Shown here: positions 6,658 to 9,579 of the stretch, piece by piece
Numbering within the stretch: position 1 is the first letter of the stretch
Layout of the letters: the number at the start of each line of letters is the position of its first letter
Source: an uncultured Cryptobacterium sp.
GTDB lineage: Bacteria; Actinomycetota; Coriobacteriia; Coriobacteriales; Eggerthellaceae
Direction of reading: 5' to 3'
Length of the DNA: 9,579 nucleotides
Assembly (NCBI GenBank): GCA_900554685.1
Contig: USIG01000061.1
Coordinates: 1 to 9,579, forward strand
The notes under the pieces: model-generated
Seen by the model: only the letters and a program-made list of their open reading frames with translations
The model's database searches: none
Told to the model about the DNA's origin: nothing
Position numbers and translations under genes: made by a program

Positions 6658-7620
6658 CTAATGGTTAGCTTCTACAAGTGATGCATCTAATAATATATTG
6701 AGATCCACATTGGTTGAAATTCCCGAAACTGTTCCTGTTGACGTATATTGCCACATCACCAAAGGGATTTCGGTAGTGGGATGCGTGCCGTTGTATTCGG
6801 CATACCATATCTCTTCGTTTAATGAGTCAAGATCGTAGAGACTTAAGTCGTGCTGATTACCATAGATCATCACTTCATAGCCTGCCTGTTTGATTCTCTT
6901 ACAGAAAGCTTCTGCGTTTTTTGACATTTGTTCAGGCGTTAAATTATTTGCGCGAGCGTTATAGGTGGGCATATCCTCTAAGTCATAGGCAATGGGAGCG
7001 GTTATATCCATGCCTTGAATAAGTTTGAGCACGTAATCAGCTTCCTCAAGCGCTTCATCTTCATTAATTGCTTGAGAGAAAAAATACACACCAAAGGGGA
7101 TGCCGGCTGCTTGGGCACCGTCGGCGTTTGCATAGAAGGTTTCATCAGCATAAAGGTTACCTTCGGTATAGCCTCTACTTCCACAGCGTATCATGGCAAA
7201 GTCTATTCCGTCATTTGATACCGCATTCCAATCAATGGTTCCTTGATGACTTGACACATCAACCCCCGTTAAAGAAGTGATGCTTCCTTGCTCGGTGTAA
7301 TATATTCTTCCGTTGTCGTAGGTGAGGTTATCCCAGTTGTATTCGCGCGTTTGTGAGCAGCTTTGAACAGCTAAAGTGATCAGAATAATCACAACGATTA
7401 CGCTTATGGTAGCTATCAAAAGTTTTGTGGGAAACTGAGTTGTATAGGGCGCGATACTTTTGTAAGACGTGCTTGGTCTTGCGTTGTAAGGCGTGTTCAA
7501 TCTTGCGTTTTTTTGAGAAACACCCCGAGAGACTGGTGAATTTTTCTTACCGTTATTTGAGCGGTAAGAAAAAGAATTATGCTTTCGTGGCGAGAATTTG
7601 TTGTTTCGATGCATTATCAT
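6658..7620 (-). CDS. Membrane-anchored GH25 lysozyme (N-acetylmuramidase)
   Basis: GH25 enzymes cleave the MurNAc-GlcNAc beta-1,4 bond of peptidoglycan. This 320-residue protein has a basic, Ser/Asn-rich cytoplasmic N-terminus (1-66), one membrane segment (about 67-87, LLIATISVIVVIILITLAVQS), a short stalk and the GH25 domain (117-313). Visible signature residues are DVSSH at 121-125, FAMIRCG, GVYFFSQA and YDLED at 212-216, with Asp213 and Glu215 as the probable catalytic pair and Asp121 beside them. MIYGN, WYAEY and MWQYTSTGTVSGI complete the barrel core. No wall-binding repeats are present, so it is a minimal housekeeping or remodelling hydrolase facing outward, not a phage endolysin with a holin. 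There is no SD before ATG 7620; ATG 7614 is an alternative start two codons in. It is divergent from glmS and converges on the EF-G-like gene. Confidence 0.92.
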   Translation of the reverse strand: MIMHRNNKFSPRKHNSFSYRSNNGKKNSPVSRGVSQKNARLNTPYNARPSTSYKSIAPYTTQFPTKLLIATISVIVVIILITLAVQSCSQTREYNWDNLTYDNGRIYYTEQGSITSLTGVDVSSHQGTIDWNAVSNDGIDFAMIRCGSRGYTEGNLYADETFYANADGAQAAGIPFGVYFFSQAINEDEALEEADYVLKLIQGMDITAPIAYDLEDMPTYNARANNLTPEQMSKNAEAFCKRIKQAGYEVMIYGNQHDLSLYDLDSLNEEIWYAEYNGTHPTTEIPLVMWQYTSTGTVSGISTNVDLNILLDASLVEANH

Positions 7621-7626
7621 GTGCTG

Positions 7627-7657
7627 ATTGTATCAGGAGGAGGCCCTCTGTTAGCAA
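7627..7657 (-). promoter_or_regulatory. Candidate promoter of the GH25 gene, giving a leaderless transcript
   Basis: On the minus strand a -35-like TTGCTA (7652-7657) and a -10-like TACAAT (7627-7632, five of six consensus bases) are 19 bases apart, which is somewhat long. The -10 ends six bases before ATG 7620, so transcription would begin at or next to the start codon. This fits the absence of an SD. Confidence 0.4.
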
Positions 7658-7679
7658 TCTGTTGCTACTCTACGATAAT
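7651..7679 (+). promoter_or_regulatory. Candidate sigma70-type promoter of glmS
   Basis: TTAGCA (7651-7656) and GATAAT (7674-7679) are separated by the ideal 17 bases. The resulting leader before ATG 7726 would be about 40 bases, too short for a glmS ribozyme of the Bacillus type. The -35 overlaps that of the divergent GH25 promoter. Confidence 0.5.
7652..7667. promoter_or_regulatory. Inverted repeat TAGCAA-N4-TTGCTA in the glmS/GH25 divergent promoter region
   Basis: A 6-bp perfect dyad with a four-base spacer covers both predicted -35 elements and part of the glmS spacer. Its position suits an operator that could control both genes, but a 6-bp arm can arise by chance. Confidence 0.35.
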
Positions 7680-7725
7680 ATATACAAGTTATGAAAAATT
7701 CGACCTGGTATAGGGAGTTATTTAT

Positions 7726-8625
7726 ATGTGTGGAATCGTTGGCTATACGGGATCCAATCAAGCAAAAGATGTTTTGCTTGAAGGCTTGAAGCGCCTGGAA
7801 TATCGCGGATATGACTCGGCAGGTATAGCGGTTTTCGACGGAAGTAAGCTCAACGTAGTAAAGCGTCTTGGTAAAGTATCTGAGCTTGTTGATGCGGTTT
7901 CTGCTGATGTTTGTACCGGTTGCTGTGGTATTGGTCATACACGCTGGGCTACCCATGGTGCTCCATCGGAGCGCAATGCTCATCCACATACGAGCTGTGC
8001 TCATGATATCGCGGTTGTTCACAATGGTATTATCGAAAATTTTGCTGAGCTGAGAGAAGAGCTGATTGCAAAGGGACATACCTTTGTTTCTGACACTGAT
8101 ACTGAAGTGGCTGCTCATCTTGTAGAAGATGCGTATCAAGGCAATCTTTTAGAGGCTGTACGCTATGCTGCTTCGCGTTTGGTGGGTGCCTACGGTCTTG
8201 CGGTAACGTGCGAAGAAGAACCGGGAACAATTGTTGTAACGCGCAAGGATTCTCCTATCGTATTAGGTTCTTGCGAGAATGGAAGCTATGTTGCTTCGGA
8301 TATCATTGCGGTTATTGAGGCTACCCGTGATGTGGTTATCATGGAAGATAACCAGTTTGCCGTTATGAGGCCTGAGGGTATTACGTATTACGATCAGCAG
8401 GGTAGCGAGATTACTCCAGAGATCACCCACGTTGATTGGGATATCGACGTTGCTGAAAAGGGCGGCTATCCAGATTTCATGTTGAAAGAAATTCACGAAC
8501 AGCCTCGCGTGGTTCGTGATACTCTGGCAGGTCGTATGTCTGGGCATGAAATTAAAATCAAGAGCTTAACTATATTGATCGTGTCTACATTATTGGGTGC
8601 GGTACGTCTTATCATGCGGGTTTAA
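7726..8625 (+). CDS. glmS: GlmS N-terminal glutaminase fragment as read in this sequence
   Basis: As given, translation from ATG 7726 reads the complete glutaminase domain (about 1-240) through MLKEIHEQPRVVRDTLAGRM near residue 271. It then enters a wrong-frame tail (about 20 residues, from IKSLTILIVSTLLGAV on) and stops at TAA 8623-8625. The domain alone could hydrolyse glutamine but could not make glucosamine 6-phosphate. Confidence 0.75.
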   Translation: MCGIVGYTGSNQAKDVLLEGLKRLEYRGYDSAGIAVFDGSKLNVVKRLGKVSELVDAVSADVCTGCCGIGHTRWATHGAPSERNAHPHTSCAHDIAVVHNGIIENFAELREELIAKGHTFVSDTDTEVAAHLVEDAYQGNLLEAVRYAASRLVGAYGLAVTCEEEPGTIVVTRKDSPIVLGSCENGSYVASDIIAVIEATRDVVIMEDNQFAVMRPEGITYYDQQGSEITPEITHVDWDIDVAEKGGYPDFMLKEIHEQPRVVRDTLAGRMSGHEIKIKSLTILIVSTLLGAVRLIMRV

Positions 8626-9527
8626 TTGCAAAGAATCTTATTGAGGCTTGGGCGCGTATTCCTACTGAGGTAGAAGTGGCAAGCGAATTCCGCTACAGAA
8701 ATCCTATTATTACGCCTACCACGTTAGTGGTTGCAGTTTCTCAATCAGGTGAAACTGCTGATACACTCGCAGCTATCCGTGATGCCCGTATCAAGGGTGC
8801 GAAGGTGTTTGGCATTACCAATGTAATTGGTTCGCCTGTTGCACGTGAGTCTGACGGTGTAATCTATACCAAGGCAAACAAGGAAATTGCGGTTGCTTCC
8901 ACGAAGTCTTTCATCGGTCAGGAGGTAAGCCTTACTTTATTGGCAATGCTGCTTGGTCGCGTTAAGGGAAAACTTACTCTTAATATGATTCGTATGCTGT
9001 TTACCGAATTAGCTGATACCGCCGATCAGATTGAAGCGATTCTAGATGACACTTCGGCAATCGAAGACGCAGCTCATTTCTTTGATGGTCGTGACTCGAC
9101 GCTCTACATTGGCCGCGGATTGGGCGAAGCGGTCTGCTATGAGGGCGCTTTGAAGCTTAAGGAAATCAGCTATATTCATGCTGAGGCCTATGCAGCAGGT
9201 GAGATGAAGCATGGCCCTATTGCTTTGCTGGATGATGGTTTTCCTATTGTTGCAGTGGTAACGCAAAGTCCTACCTACGATAAGACTCTCTCGAATCTGG
9301 AAGAGTCAAAATCGCGCGGAGCAAAAATTATCGCTATTGCAACTGAAGGCGATGAAAACGTTAAAAAGATTGCAGATCACGTAATCTATATCCCTAAAGT
9401 ACGTGATGCGTTTATGCCTATTACTGCAAGTGTGCCTCTGCAGCTGCTTGCGCGTGTGGTTGCTGTTGCTCGAGGCTGTGATGTAGACCAACCTCGTAAT
9501 TTGGCGAAATCTGTTACGGTTGAATAG
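8556..9527 (+). CDS. glmS: GlmS C-terminal isomerase fragment, no start of its own
   Basis: The true frame of the isomerase half is open from 8556, just after a stop at 8553-8555, and begins NQELNYIDRVYIIGCGTSYH. It holds both SIS domains and ends AKSVTVE at TAG 9525-9527. The first candidate start in frame, GTG 8676, is an internal conserved Val (VEVASEF), so translation from it would lack the first substrate loop (CGTS). There is no SD of its own, so this is not an independent gene. Confidence 0.7.
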   Translation, partial: NQELNYIDRVYIIGCGTSYHAGLIAKNLIEAWARIPTEVEVASEFRYRNPIITPTTLVVAVSQSGETADTLAAIRDARIKGAKVFGITNVIGSPVARESDGVIYTKANKEIAVASTKSFIGQEVSLTLLAMLLGRVKGKLTLNMIRMLFTELADTADQIEAILDDTSAIEDAAHFFDGRDSTLYIGRGLGEAVCYEGALKLKEISYIHAEAYAAGEMKHGPIALLDDGFPIVAVVTQSPTYDKTLSNLEESKSRGAKIIAIATEGDENVKKIADHVIYIPKVRDAFMPITASVPLQLLARVVAVARGCDVDQPRNLAKSVTVE

Positions 9528-9569
9528 AAAAGTAGGTAGAACTCTATCAGTTTGGAGGATAAAAGTTCG

Positions 9570-9579
9570 ATGGTCTCTC
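9570..9579 (+). CDS. Start of a downstream gene (three codons only)
   Basis: GGAGG at 9554-9558 precedes ATG 9570 by 11 bases. The frame reads Met-Val-Ser before the window ends. It is 42 bases past the glmS stop codon on the same strand, with no terminator between, so co-transcription with glmS is likely. Too little is present to name it. Confidence 0.4.

Larger units (their letters stand above)
7726..9527 (+). pseudogene. glmS: Glutamine-fructose-6-phosphate aminotransferase, interrupted by a -1 frameshift
   Basis: GlmS converts fructose 6-phosphate and glutamine to glucosamine 6-phosphate and glutamate, the first step toward UDP-GlcNAc for peptidoglycan. AGGGAG (7712-7717) sits eight bases before the ATG. 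The N-terminal Ntn glutaminase half starts MCGIVGY, with catalytic Cys2, and shows GHTRWATHG, HNGIIEN and SDTDTE. The C-terminal half has two SIS domains with GCGTSYHAG, SQSGETADT, STKSF, EGALKLKEISY, KHGPIAL and the canonical end AKSVTVE. All active-site motifs are present, but the reading frame shifts by -1 between about 8545 and 8561, in the linker between the two catalytic halves. The span of 1802 bases is not a multiple of three. Because glmS is normally needed for wall synthesis, a sequencing error is a serious possibility. It is called a pseudogene only because the frame as given is broken. Confidence 0.9.

Noticed and set aside
7635..7643. Strong SD-like AGGAGGAGG on the plus strand before glmS
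   Set aside because: No start codon at suitable spacing opens a meaningful frame, and glmS has its own SD at 7712-7717. The purine run falls inside the GH25 promoter spacer.
7680..7725. glmS ribozyme/riboswitch
   Set aside because: The leader is about 46 bases, far shorter than the known ribozyme, and no matching core was seen.

Overview
The window looks like ordinary chromosomal DNA from a low-to-medium GC member of the Coriobacteriia (Actinomycetota), probably the Atopobiaceae (Atopobium/Fannyhessea/Lancefieldella/Olsenella group). This is an inference. It rests on the mix of actinobacterial-type translation paralogs, a cell-wall-anchored M6 protease with a cysteine-rich repeat module, and AT-leaning third codon positions. 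No RNA gene, CRISPR array, insertion sequence, integrase or phage gene was seen.

Layout, left to right. (1) Positions 1-263, minus strand: the first 87 codons of an unrecognised gene that leaves the window. (2) Positions 347-3019, plus strand: a large secreted M6 metalloprotease with a B-repeat-like module, a Cys/His module and a degenerate LPXTG-type anchor. Its true start is probably ATG 309, out of frame by one base at a T6 run. (3) Positions 3209-4261: a trigger-factor-like chaperone that lacks the whole peptidyl-prolyl isomerase domain and the ribosome-docking signature. (4) A 162-base gap holding a perfect 28-bp palindrome and two shorter inverted repeats. (5) Positions 4424-6484: an EF-G-like translational GTPase with Gln where EF-G has its catalytic His, followed by a strong rho-independent terminator. 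(6) Positions 6658-7620, minus strand: a membrane-anchored GH25 lysozyme. (7) Divergent from it, positions 7726-9527: glmS, split by a -1 frameshift near 8550. (8) A ribosome binding site and ATG at the right edge begin another gene.

Two themes stand out. The centre holds a pair of divergent translation factors, a PPIase-less trigger factor and an EF-G paralog, next to each other on the same strand with a structured leader between them. The right side joins two opposite ends of peptidoglycan metabolism, amino-sugar synthesis (GlmS) and wall hydrolysis (GH25), through a 105-bp divergent promoter region with overlapping -35 elements and a small inverted repeat. The two apparent -1 frameshifts, at the protease N-terminus and in glmS, both lie at or near homopolymers. 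They could be sequencing errors, so the reader should not treat either gene as dead without resequencing.
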